This document shows positions 1-5,877 of a stretch of DNA of 6,228 bases, one piece after another; within the stretch, counting starts at the first letter, position 1; the number at the start of each line of letters is the position of its first letter. A program made the position numbers and the translations under genes. Below the pieces are notes generated by a model, which was not told where the DNA came from, did no database searches, and saw only the letters and a list, made by a program, of their open reading frames with translations. The DNA is from Acidobacteriaceae bacterium. GTDB lineage: Bacteria > Acidobacteriota > Terriglobia > Terriglobales > Acidobacteriaceae. The stretch is taken from the NCBI GenBank assembly GCA_003165855.1, contig PMXH01000082.1, forward strand, positions 163 to 6,390. Direction: 5' to 3'.

Positions 1-1
1 C

Positions 2-8
2 AAGGAGG
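2..8 (+). promoter_or_regulatory. Shine-Dalgarno of the ParA-like gene
   Basis: AAGGAGG is a full match to the anti-Shine-Dalgarno core and ends 6 bases before the ATG at 15. It fixes the start and shows that the left window edge lies just upstream of an intact gene. Confidence 0.85.
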
Positions 9-14
9 ATCGCG

Positions 15-746
15 ATGAACGCCCAAACAAAGAACAAGCGAGTCGTTTTCACGATGGGTGGCAAAGGCGGAGTTGGCAAGACCGGCCTGATGGTCGCCCT
101 GGCCGAGTGGTTCGAAGCCCATCAGATTCCGTTCACACTGCTCGACCTCGATACAGAAAACAAGGCACGGGGCTCGCTCAAGCACTTCTTCAACGGGTCA
201 GTAGCCAAGGTGAATATTCACACGCCAGCCGGTCTCGACGCGTTCGTAGATCACCTCGAATCCGGCGCGGCGATCATCCTCGCCGACATGGGAGCCGGTT
301 CGGGGCAAGTAGCGAGTGATTGGTTCGACGCGATGTATGACGATGTCTCGGCAACCGGCGCGCGTTTCACTGCTGTAGGCGTTGTCACACCAGACCCGGC
401 AAGCGTTGAGAGTGTCCTTGCCTGGGCCAACCGACTGCAGGAGCGGACGCAGTATCTGATTGTCCAGAATGCGACAAGTCCTCAGGCAGACTTTAGCTAT
501 TGGGACTCAGCTGAGCAGGCCATTCGTTTCCGCGAAGCGCTATCGCCGAGCGTGATTCGTATGGAATTTCGTTTGGCAGAACTGGAGAACCCAGCACGGC
601 AACACGGAGTCCGGCTAGGTCAGGTTGCCACGAGGCAGAATGCCGTCAACGAACTGAAGCGTGCTTCCATAGTGATGCGTGCCGAAAGTTACCGGCGACG
701 GCTCTTCTCCGAATTCGACCGGGCAAAGGAGATATTTCTCCCATGA
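15..746 (+). CDS. TraL/MinD-like (ParA superfamily) P-loop ATPase
   Basis: Predicted cytoplasmic ATPase of the SIMIBI/ParA-MinD class, 243 aa. A deviant Walker A motif KGGVGKT lies at residues 17-23 and includes the signature lysine K17. A Walker A' strand with the acidic pair in LLDLDTEN is at 42-49, and a Walker B-like strand IILADMGAG has D91. The rest is the alpha/beta core of this fold with a charged C-terminal helix. Its length and general character match TraL of IncP-type conjugation regions (about 240 aa), so a role in conjugative transfer, or in positioning a cargo or membrane partner, is plausible. Chromosome or plasmid partition is less likely because no ParB or parS-like partner follows. 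The ATG at 15 is chosen because AAGGAGG at 2-8 stands 6 bases upstream. It overlaps the next gene by ATGA, so the two are probably co-translated and may act together. The ATPase fold is secure; the conjugation role is inference. Confidence 0.88.
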   Translation: MNAQTKNKRVVFTMGGKGGVGKTGLMVALAEWFEAHQIPFTLLDLDTENKARGSLKHFFNGSVAKVNIHTPAGLDAFVDHLESGAAIILADMGAGSGQVASDWFDAMYDDVSATGARFTAVGVVTPDPASVESVLAWANRLQERTQYLIVQNATSPQADFSYWDSAEQAIRFREALSPSVIRMEFRLAELENPARQHGVRLGQVATRQNAVNELKRASIVMRAESYRRRLFSEFDRAKEIFLP

Positions 747-1558
747 ACGCCGATCAGGAACTCCTAAAGCTGGCGGGCGCTGAGTCCGAGAACCAAAGCC
801 TGTTCGATGAACTGGCAGGACTAGTGCCCGCTGAACGACAAGCGGAATACTATAGGGTCATCGCGCACACTCGCACCCTCAGCCCAAACGACGAGGTGCT
901 CCGCGTATTGGAAGCGATGGGCATCCTGGCGCTTCTCACCCGAGAAACGCCCACTGCCATCGCGGCGGAACGGAAGTCTTTGCAGAAGATTCTAGAAAAT
1001 GCTCTATCTAAGGCCGGTGAAGTCGAGAAGCGAATGGCAGCATACACGTCACGGCTTGAGTCACGCATTGCGCAATTGCCGAAGGAATTGGAAACAGGTT
1101 TGGACCCGCCACGCATAGCGAAACTGCTGTGCGAGAGCCTGCGACAGTGCTTCCAGCAGTCAGGTCTGCCGGATACGGCAAAAACACTTGACCAGTCCTG
1201 TTCTGAAATGAACTCCGTTCAGGAGCAACTTGTGAACGTGCTACGAGAAGTGGCTCACCCTGACATCGGAGTGATCGAAAAGGTCAGAAGCGCCAACGAC
1301 TCGCTCCTGCGGAGCATGACCACGAGGGCGCAGAAGATGGACGATTTCCTTGTTAGGCTGGAAAAGCAGGTCTGGGCTATTTGGCTGCCCGTCATTGCCA
1401 GTGCTGCTCTAGCACTGGGATTCGCGTTGGGTACGTGGTTTGCCAACGTGCGACAAGGAACGCCGGAAACGTCAAGTGCCACTCAATCACAACAGATGCC
1501 AACGTCGGAAGTTCCTGCGCAGCAAGTCGTTCCGCAGCGGAACACAAAGCATCATTGA
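743..1558 (+). CDS. Single-pass membrane protein with helical/coiled cytoplasmic region
   Basis: I do not recognise a named family. The 271-aa product has a long polar, mostly helical N-terminal part (about 1-208), including charged heptad-like stretches at about 75-118 and 176-208. One strongly hydrophobic segment follows at about 211-235 (starting VWAIWLPVIAS). The tail is short, polar and rich in Q, T, S and P (236-271) and ends in a basic/His patch. There is no N-terminal signal peptide. With the membrane segment near the C-terminus and Arg/Lys before it, the large domain is probably cytoplasmic and the tail periplasmic or extracytoplasmic. The ATG overlaps the TGA of the upstream ATPase gene (ATGA at 743-746), and AAAGGAGA at 725-732 serves as ribosome binding site. 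The arrangement suggests a membrane anchor or partner for the ATPase, as in the TraL-TraM order of IncP plasmids, but no sequence similarity to TraM can be claimed from inspection. Confidence 0.8.
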   Translation: MNADQELLKLAGAESENQSLFDELAGLVPAERQAEYYRVIAHTRTLSPNDEVLRVLEAMGILALLTRETPTAIAAERKSLQKILENALSKAGEVEKRMAAYTSRLESRIAQLPKELETGLDPPRIAKLLCESLRQCFQQSGLPDTAKTLDQSCSEMNSVQEQLVNVLREVAHPDIGVIEKVRSANDSLLRSMTTRAQKMDDFLVRLEKQVWAIWLPVIASAALALGFALGTWFANVRQGTPETSSATQSQQMPTSEVPAQQVVPQRNTKHH

Positions 1559-1593
1559 AACGGGGCTAGGTCACCAGGGAGTTCACAAGAGAC

Positions 1594-2148
1594 ATGCCGA
1601 ACATATGGTTCACCGCAGATTTTCATTTTGGGCATAGCAACATAATCCGTTACTGTAATCGACCGTTTCGAAGCGTCGAGGAAATGGATCAAGCGATCCT
1701 CGACCGTCTCAACGCCTCGGTTAAGGCCAATGACATTCTCTATTTCCTTGGAGATTTCTGCATCGGGAGCAAGGTGAGAGCTCTGGAGCATCGCAAGCAA
1801 ATTCGCTGCAAGAAGATCTTTGCGGTGCCGGGCAATCACGACAAACAAATTCGTAAGCTGACCGAGGAGTTCTCTTGGCTCAGCAACCTTGCGGAAATCT
1901 CTATACATGGCCAGCCCGTCGTGATCTGTCACTATGCCATGCGGGTCTGGAATCGCTCCCATCATGGAGCGTGGCACCTGTACGGACATTCTCATGGGAA
2001 CCTCCCCGACACACCTACTTCCCTTTCGATGGATGTCGGCGTTGACACTCACGATTTCCAGCCGTGGCATTTCGACGAAATCAGTTCGCTCATGAGCAAT
2101 CGAATAACCGTCCGAAAGGAAAAGCAAAAGAGTGACTCATCGAACTAG
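1594..2148 (+). CDS. Calcineurin-like metallophosphoesterase, phage/plasmid type
   Basis: Small (184 aa) soluble dinuclear-metal phosphoesterase. The family motifs appear in order: D9-x-H11 (ADFHFGH, with H14), GDF with D54, GNHD with N81/H82, CHY with H113, and GHSHG with H132/H134. These are the expected metal ligands and the phosphate-contacting histidine, so the active site looks complete. Enzymes of this size and motif pattern are common in phages and accessory DNA; substrates are usually phosphodiesters or nucleotides, and none can be assigned here. The ATG at 1594 sits directly before the first beta strand (NIWFTADFH), as usual in the family. AGGGAG at 1576-1581 is a rather distant ribosome binding site (12 bases). 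It starts 35 bases after the membrane-protein gene with no visible promoter or terminator between, so it is probably the last gene of that operon. A long open frame on the opposite strand across this gene is a coding shadow. Confidence 0.9.
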   Translation: MPNIWFTADFHFGHSNIIRYCNRPFRSVEEMDQAILDRLNASVKANDILYFLGDFCIGSKVRALEHRKQIRCKKIFAVPGNHDKQIRKLTEEFSWLSNLAEISIHGQPVVICHYAMRVWNRSHHGAWHLYGHSHGNLPDTPTSLSMDVGVDTHDFQPWHFDEISSLMSNRITVRKEKQKSDSSN

Positions 2149-2228
2149 AAGAAGGACTAAGAATTCGTGCTGCGTCGTTCGAAATCCCCTAGATGCAGGA
2201 TGTTCCGTACGCTTTGGGATCATTGGGC

Positions 2229-2257
2229 TTGACTCACCTTAGTGTACGCAGTACACT
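2229..2257 (+). promoter_or_regulatory. Sigma70-type promoter of the radical SAM operon
   Basis: A -35 box TTGACT at 2229-2234 is followed by exactly 17 bases and a -10 box TACACT at 2252-2257. These match the consensus hexamers at 5 and 4 of 6 positions. The predicted transcription start, 6-8 bases after the -10 box, falls at about 2263-2265, on top of the GTG proposed as the start of the next gene. It is the only good promoter I see between the upstream gene block and this operon, so the two blocks are probably transcribed separately. Confidence 0.7.
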
Positions 2258-2258
2258 A
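2240..2258 (+). promoter_or_regulatory. Palindromic operator, NrtR-like
   Basis: A perfect dyad with 8-bp arms TAGTGTAC and GTACACTA separated by GCA is centred at 2249. It covers most of the promoter spacer and the whole -10 box, the classic position for a repressor. The core reads GT-N7-AC, the pattern I recall for operators of Nudix-related regulators (NrtR), and an NrtR-like gene is the third gene of the operon it controls. The dyad is seen directly; the identity of the bound protein is inference. Confidence 0.72.
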
Positions 2259-2263
2259 TCGAT

Positions 2264-3658
2264 GTGGTGCCAATTCTTGATCGCCGCGATCGCATCGTAA
2301 ACTGCTTCTCGGGCAGCGCCAGCGAGAGTCTGTACTACATCACCGTGCTCTCGAACTTAGTCCGCGGGTACGATAAGTACGCTCGTATCTACGACAAATC
2401 CAATATTCTAGAAAGTACTTACCCAAATCGCTTCTTCCTGCTGTCGAAGCATGAGATCGGTGTGGGCATCGCCAAAGCATCCAGACTCCTTCACAAAACC
2501 GGACTTCTTGGCGATCAGCTCATCGCGCTTGAGACACACGCCGGCGCTGAGGAACTTTATCCAAATCAGGGATCTGGGCGAGGGCGATTCGTGGAACGGA
2601 GTTACATCACTCTAGACGCGGTGCATCTAGTAGATGATTGCGGGAATCTTACCAGCATCCGTCTCGAAGAAGCATGTGCTCGCTCGCTAAGGCTTCACAT
2701 CCAGACAAAAGCACAGTACGAGCAGTTAACACCACGATCGCTGTCAGTACTCCCGGTAGCCAGGGCATGTCAGGCGCATTGTCCTTTTTGCTTTTCGAAA
2801 GCGTCGATCTCGGCAGAAACGGAGTCGAAACAAATTGACTGGCGACGCATTTCCGAAGTTCTTCACCAGAGTCGGGTTCGCGGAGCCAGCAGAGCAGTAA
2901 TTACTGGCGGAGGCGAACCCTCATTGCTCGGAGATTGTGATCTCGATCGTTTGATCCGCGAGGCAGCCGCTGTCTTCCCCAAGGTTGTATTCATTAGCAA
3001 CGGGTTCAAATGGGGACACATGACTGACCAGGCCCGAGCAACTGCGCTGCATGATCTTGATGACGCTGGGCTCTCGGTACTGGCGATCTCTCGACACCAT
3101 TTTGATTCCGAGCATAACTCCTCACTCATGAATCTCCCGACTAGGAGTGAGGCGATCGCAAGAACGTGGTCGACGACTTTGCCGAATCTCAGTCGGCTGA
3201 AGCTTCGGTGGATCTGCGTTCTGCAACGTGGAGGAATCAATGACCGGAACTCACTCGAACAATACCTCGATTGGGCAGTGGAAGGAGGGGTTGAGGAGAT
3301 CTGCTTCAAGGAACTGTATGTATCGACCAGTGTTGAGTCGGAGTACTATGACCGGGCTTCGAACGACTGGAGCGCCGACAACCAAGTCCCTCTTCGCGTC
3401 GTTTTAGAGCTCGCACAGGATGCGGGATGGTCCCTGGTAGAGCAGTTGCCTTGGGGAGCCCCTATTTTTAAGGGAGATTGGCGCGGCCGCCGCGTGCGCG
3501 TGGCAGCTTATACCGAGCCTAGCCTTCTGTGGGAGTTGACGAACGGAATCTGTCGCAGCTGGAACCTCATGGCTGATGGTCGGTGTCTGGCGTCTTTGGA
3601 AGATCGGAAGAGTGAGGTGCTCGTCAATGAACTACGCAACTTACAAACAGTTTCGTGA
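2264..3658 (+). CDS. Radical SAM enzyme, MoaA-like core with long N-terminal domain
   Basis: Predicted 464-aa iron-sulfur enzyme that cleaves S-adenosylmethionine to start radical chemistry. The cluster motif is CQAHCPFC (C169, C173, C176; CX3CX2C). A SAM-contacting glycine strand GGGEP is at 215-219, and later strands are typical of the MoaA-type TIM barrel (VVFISNG at 241-247, ISRHH at 275-279, RWICVLQRGGI at 315-325). Only C430 and C441 lie in the C-terminal part, so there is no complete SPASM or MoaA-type second cluster. Residues 1 to about 160 form an extra domain (SLYYITVLSNLVRGYDKYAR around 22-41) that I do not recognise; it may bind substrate or partner. The reading frame is closed upstream by TAG at 2240, so the adjacent GTGs at 2264 and 2267 are the earliest starts. 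They have no Shine-Dalgarno and coincide with the predicted transcript 5' end, implying a leaderless message; a GTG at 2345 is a weaker alternative. First gene of a coupled operon. Confidence 0.87.
   Translation: MVPILDRRDRIVNCFSGSASESLYYITVLSNLVRGYDKYARIYDKSNILESTYPNRFFLLSKHEIGVGIAKASRLLHKTGLLGDQLIALETHAGAEELYPNQGSGRGRFVERSYITLDAVHLVDDCGNLTSIRLEEACARSLRLHIQTKAQYEQLTPRSLSVLPVARACQAHCPFCFSKASISAETESKQIDWRRISEVLHQSRVRGASRAVITGGGEPSLLGDCDLDRLIREAAAVFPKVVFISNGFKWGHMTDQARATALHDLDDAGLSVLAISRHHFDSEHNSSLMNLPTRSEAIARTWSTTLPNLSRLKLRWICVLQRGGINDRNSLEQYLDWAVEGGVEEICFKELYVSTSVESEYYDRASNDWSADNQVPLRVVLELAQDAGWSLVEQLPWGAPIFKGDWRGRRVRVAAYTEPSLLWELTNGICRSWNLMADGRCLASLEDRKSEVLVNELRNLQTVS
3614..3619 (+). promoter_or_regulatory. 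Ribosome binding site deciding the PLP-enzyme start
   Basis: GAGGTG lies inside the end of the radical SAM gene, 7 bases before the ATG at 3627. It favours that ATG over the longer open frame beginning at 3576, whose first 17 codons would be an out-of-frame copy of radical SAM coding sequence. Confidence 0.65.
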
Positions 3659-4631
3659 CGAGGTGCTCGGCGAAAAATGCCCTCTGCGGCTTGACTGCAT
3701 GAATCCGGTTCAAGCGCTCGCGGACTGGGCAAAAAGGCCGGAGTGGGAGCAGCCTTTACCAACGGGCCCGATGGGGGCAGTTGACGCATGGTCGCGAGCC
3801 ACACGAATCATTCTTGATCGGGAGAAGACCGTCGTCGCTCTTGGTGTTCGCGATCTCCTTTCAGCGACGTTCTCTTGTGTGCAAGAACGCAACCAAGAGC
3901 TATGGCTGCCAGAGGATGTCTATCCGATCTACTGGGAGCTTGCGAAACATACCGATGTTCGTGCGCGGGCATTTACGACGCTCCCCAGACCCGACTGGAC
4001 ATTTCTCGCGCAAACTGGTGAATGCGCCGCGGTTTTGGTTCCGGCTCCTCTGTCGCCAGTCGGCCGTTTGCCAACCGACGCCGAAATTAACGCTCTTTTC
4101 CGCTGGCTGAGAGGTTCCCGACGTAGGCTCCTGATCATCGACGCTGTTTACACTTTCGACTTCAGCGTGGGGCGTGCTCTTTCAGATTCGCTTCTCGCTG
4201 ACAATCAATGCCTCGTGCTCTGGTCGTGTTCCAAGTCATGGCTCTATCCAGGAGTCTTGGGGTTAGCGCAGGTGCCTGCCAGTCTTGCACCGGGCCTGCG
4301 GAGCCGCGTTTCTCTTCCCTCTGATATCGAGGTTGGCAGGGTCATTGCCATGCTGGAAGGCCGCCCGGACCTTCCCCGAATGCAACAGGAAGCCTTCGAC
4401 CGCGAATGGCGCCGGCTGGCCCCATGCCTCCGCTCCGCAAGCCCCGATTGGCAGCCGCCGGCCACTGGCTATTTTTCGGTGGTATCAGCTCCGTTCATGC
4501 GGCTACTCGAAGAGCACGGTATTCTCTCCGTCCCCGCTACTGTCTTCGGATCACGCCGCAATGACCTTTCGATCGTAACGTGCCTTCATGACCTAGTCGC
4601 AAATAGTGCAGGCAACAACTTCAAAATCTGA
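3627..4631 (+). CDS. Fold-type-I PLP-dependent enzyme, aminotransferase class I/II-like
   Basis: Predicted 334-aa soluble PLP enzyme. The strand IIDAVYTFD (170-178) supplies D172, expected to pair with the pyridine nitrogen, and Y175, expected near the cofactor O3'. [11 protein letters not shown] (199-209) carries K203 as the probable Schiff-base lysine in the usual S-x-S-K-...-PG context, and GYF at 281-283 is a typical small-domain motif. An early [12 protein letters not shown] segment (71-82) resembles the cofactor phosphate-cup helix of HisC/CobD-like aminotransferases. The protein is somewhat shorter than the usual 350-400 aa. Near the C-terminus, the strand DLSIVTCL (313-320) has no arginine where many family members bind the substrate carboxylate, so substrate or reaction (transfer, decarboxylation, elimination) is uncertain. 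The gene overlaps the radical SAM gene by 32 bases, which implies translational coupling and a shared pathway. The ATG at 3627 is preferred because of GAGGTG at 3614-3619. Confidence 0.83.
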   Translation: MNYATYKQFRDEVLGEKCPLRLDCMNPVQALADWAKRPEWEQPLPTGPMGAVDAWSRATRIILDREKTVVALGVRDLLSATFSCVQERNQELWLPEDVYPIYWELAKHTDVRARAFTTLPRPDWTFLAQTGECAAVLVPAPLSPVGRLPTDAEINALFRWLRGSRRRLLIIDAVYTFDFSVGRALSDSLLADNQCLVLWSCSKSWLYPGVLGLAQVPASLAPGLRSRVSLPSDIEVGRVIAMLEGRPDLPRMQQEAFDREWRRLAPCLRSASPDWQPPATGYFSVVSAPFMRLLEEHGILSVPATVFGSRRNDLSIVTCLHDLVANSAGNNFKI

Positions 4632-4635
4632 ATCT

Positions 4636-4641
4636 GAAGAG
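4636..4641 (+). promoter_or_regulatory. Ribosome binding site deciding the NrtR-like start
   Basis: GAAGAG, 6 bases before the GTG at 4648, is a moderate Shine-Dalgarno. The earlier in-frame GTG at 4606 has none and would add 14 low-complexity polar residues that lie ahead of the conserved family N-terminus. Confidence 0.5.
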
Positions 4642-4647
4642 TTTACC

Positions 4648-5337
4648 GTGTCCTTTAGCTATCAATTCCCGCGTCCGGCGTTGACGGTAGATTGCGTCAT
4701 CTTCGGTCTCGACAACGAAGGTCTGATGGTCCTTCTGATCAAGAGAGGCCTCGATCCCTTCCGCGGCCGCTGGGCTCTTCCGGGTGGCTTCGTTCATATC
4801 GATGAGACCGTGGACGAAGCCGCTCGACGCGAGCTTCGAGAAGAGACTGGCCTTCAGCGCGTCTTCTTAGAGCAACTTTACACTCTCGGTGATCTCGACC
4901 GTGACCCGCGGGAAAGGGTGGTAACGATCGGCTATTATGCCTTGATCAATCTTCATGATCACCGACTAAAGGCCGCCTCGGATGCAGCGAATGCCGCCTG
5001 GTTTGATATCGTCGATTTACCACGCCTAGCGTTTGATCACGATGCCATTATCGAAATGGCTCTGAAGCGTCTGAAGAGCAAGGTCCGCTACTGCCCCATT
5101 GGCTTCGAGCTGTTACCTCGAAAATTCACACTTTCGCAGCTACAGCGTATGTACGAGACGGTCTTGGCACGTCCCCTCGACAAACGCAATTTCCGTAAGA
5201 AGGTGCTACAGTTGGACATGCTGGAGGAACTGGACGAGGTGGAACAAGATGTAGCCCACCGAGCAGCACGTCTTTATCGATTCAACGAGGCGAAGTATGT
5301 CAAGGCGACGGAGCAAGGGTTCAACTTCGAAATCTGA
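4648..5337 (+). CDS. NrtR-like Nudix-winged-helix transcriptional regulator
   Basis: Predicted DNA-binding regulator, 229 aa. The N-terminus [13 protein letters not shown] (7-19) and the segment [17 protein letters not shown] (81-97) are typical of the NrtR branch of Nudix proteins. A complete Nudix box GX5EX7REUXEEXGU occupies 47-69 (G47, E53, R61, E62, E65, E66, G68). From about 158 a winged-helix domain begins with [11 protein letters not shown] and continues with [13 protein letters not shown] (177-189), the likely recognition region. Characterised NrtR proteins repress NAD-metabolism genes and are released by ADP-ribose. Here no NAD gene is visible, and the protein is the last gene of an operon whose promoter carries a matching palindrome, so it is most likely an autoregulator of this operon. 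The intact Nudix box leaves room for real hydrolase activity. The GTG at 4648 lies 16 bases after the PLP-enzyme stop; a GTG at 4606 would give 243 aa. The family call is secure; ligand and target are inference. Confidence 0.88.
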   Translation: MSFSYQFPRPALTVDCVIFGLDNEGLMVLLIKRGLDPFRGRWALPGGFVHIDETVDEAARRELREETGLQRVFLEQLYTLGDLDRDPRERVVTIGYYALINLHDHRLKAASDAANAAWFDIVDLPRLAFDHDAIIEMALKRLKSKVRYCPIGFELLPRKFTLSQLQRMYETVLARPLDKRNFRKKVLQLDMLEELDEVEQDVAHRAARLYRFNEAKYVKATEQGFNFEI

Positions 5338-5430
5338 GTCGCTGTCATCGCATTGCTGGGCCGCGATGCTGTCACGCCGTAGTAGCAGGTGGCCGCGGGT
5401 GCATCGTGTTCAGCCTCGTGGGTGAACGTC

Positions 5431-5877
5431 TCACTTCTTAAGAGCGGGATGGTTCTTGGTAATCCAGTATTCGACCTGGCTGTAAAACTCGGCTGCCTGG
5501 ACTAGGATCTCCTTCGCTTCCGTCTCCGTCGCAACGTTGGAGAAGGTGTAATCGATAGTATTTCGCTTTCGCCGACAGGTTTCAAAATAGTCGGCGTACT
5601 TGTCCTCCGGTTTGCCCAACACAAGTTTCGTACTCTCTAGCGACACCCGGTGGTGTCCGACCTTGCTCACGATCCGATACCCCGCACAGGCTATGGCCAT
5701 ATTCGCAGCCTGGAGTGCAGCGTTGTAGGCAGTCGCGAATCTCCGATCTGCGGAAAGCCCGGCAAGGCTCGCGTCTGCGAGGTCGCGGGCGATCAAGGCT
5801 CTCATATTGTCCAATTCGTTCTTGGAGGTTTTGTGCTTCTGGGCGTCCTTATTTGCCAACAATTTCGTCCAAGTCAC
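5431..5877 (-). CDS. HEPN-domain protein paired with a nucleotidyltransferase
   Basis: Predicted 148-aa, all-alpha soluble protein of the HEPN type. Amphipathic helices (about 20-70) precede a helix with CRRKRNTIDY at 101-110, then a last long helix at about 116-141. In canonical HEPN RNases this region is RX4-6H; here the R-N is kept (R105, N106) but an aspartate and tyrosine (D109, Y110) occupy the place of the histidine. That resembles the RN...Y variant seen in several HEPN subfamilies whose RNase activity is uncertain. The upstream partner is a minimal nucleotidyltransferase gene that overlaps it by 29 bases, the common HEPN-MNT layout in which the HEPN protein is the toxin candidate and the transferase the antitoxin. 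The GTG at 5877 is well supported by AAAGGAGG five bases upstream. It converges with the regulator gene on the other strand across 93 bases. Confidence 0.78.
   Translation of the reverse strand: MTWTKLLANKDAQKHKTSKNELDNMRALIARDLADASLAGLSADRRFATAYNAALQAANMAIACAGYRIVSKVGHHRVSLESTKLVLGKPEDKYADYFETCRRKRNTIDYTFSNVATETEAKEILVQAAEFYSQVEYWITKNHPALKK

Noticed and set aside
1552..2127. A 191-codon open frame on the minus strand opposite the metallophosphoesterase
   Set aside because: It fully overlaps a gene with complete family motifs, its own product shows no recognisable domain, and no good start signal was seen.
2178..2198. GTTCGAAATCCCC, which resembles the T-loop end of a tRNA and a possible attachment site
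   Set aside because: The T-loop has an extra base, no matching acceptor, D or anticodon arms are nearby, and no integrase gene or second copy is in the window.
2262..2300. Twelve-codon frame starting at ATG 2262 as an independent leader-peptide gene
   Set aside because: Too short to support from sequence alone, without ribosome binding site or attenuator-type codons or hairpins. It is mentioned only in connection with start choice.
2863..3309. A 148-codon minus-strand open frame inside the radical SAM gene
   Set aside because: Coding shadow: it overlaps the conserved GGGEP and barrel strands of a clear gene and has no recognisable motif.
3576..3626. Longer N-terminus (17 extra residues) for the PLP enzyme
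   Set aside because: It lies entirely within the radical SAM gene, lacks a clear ribosome binding site, and the ATG at 3627 has one at good spacing.
5338..5430. Possible terminators between the convergent genes: CATCGC/GCGATG (5346-5351 and 5363-5368) and GTTCA/TGAAC (5408-5412 and 5423-5427)
   Set aside because: Stems are only 5-6 bp with 10-11 base loops and no T-run on either strand. A termination role cannot be supported.
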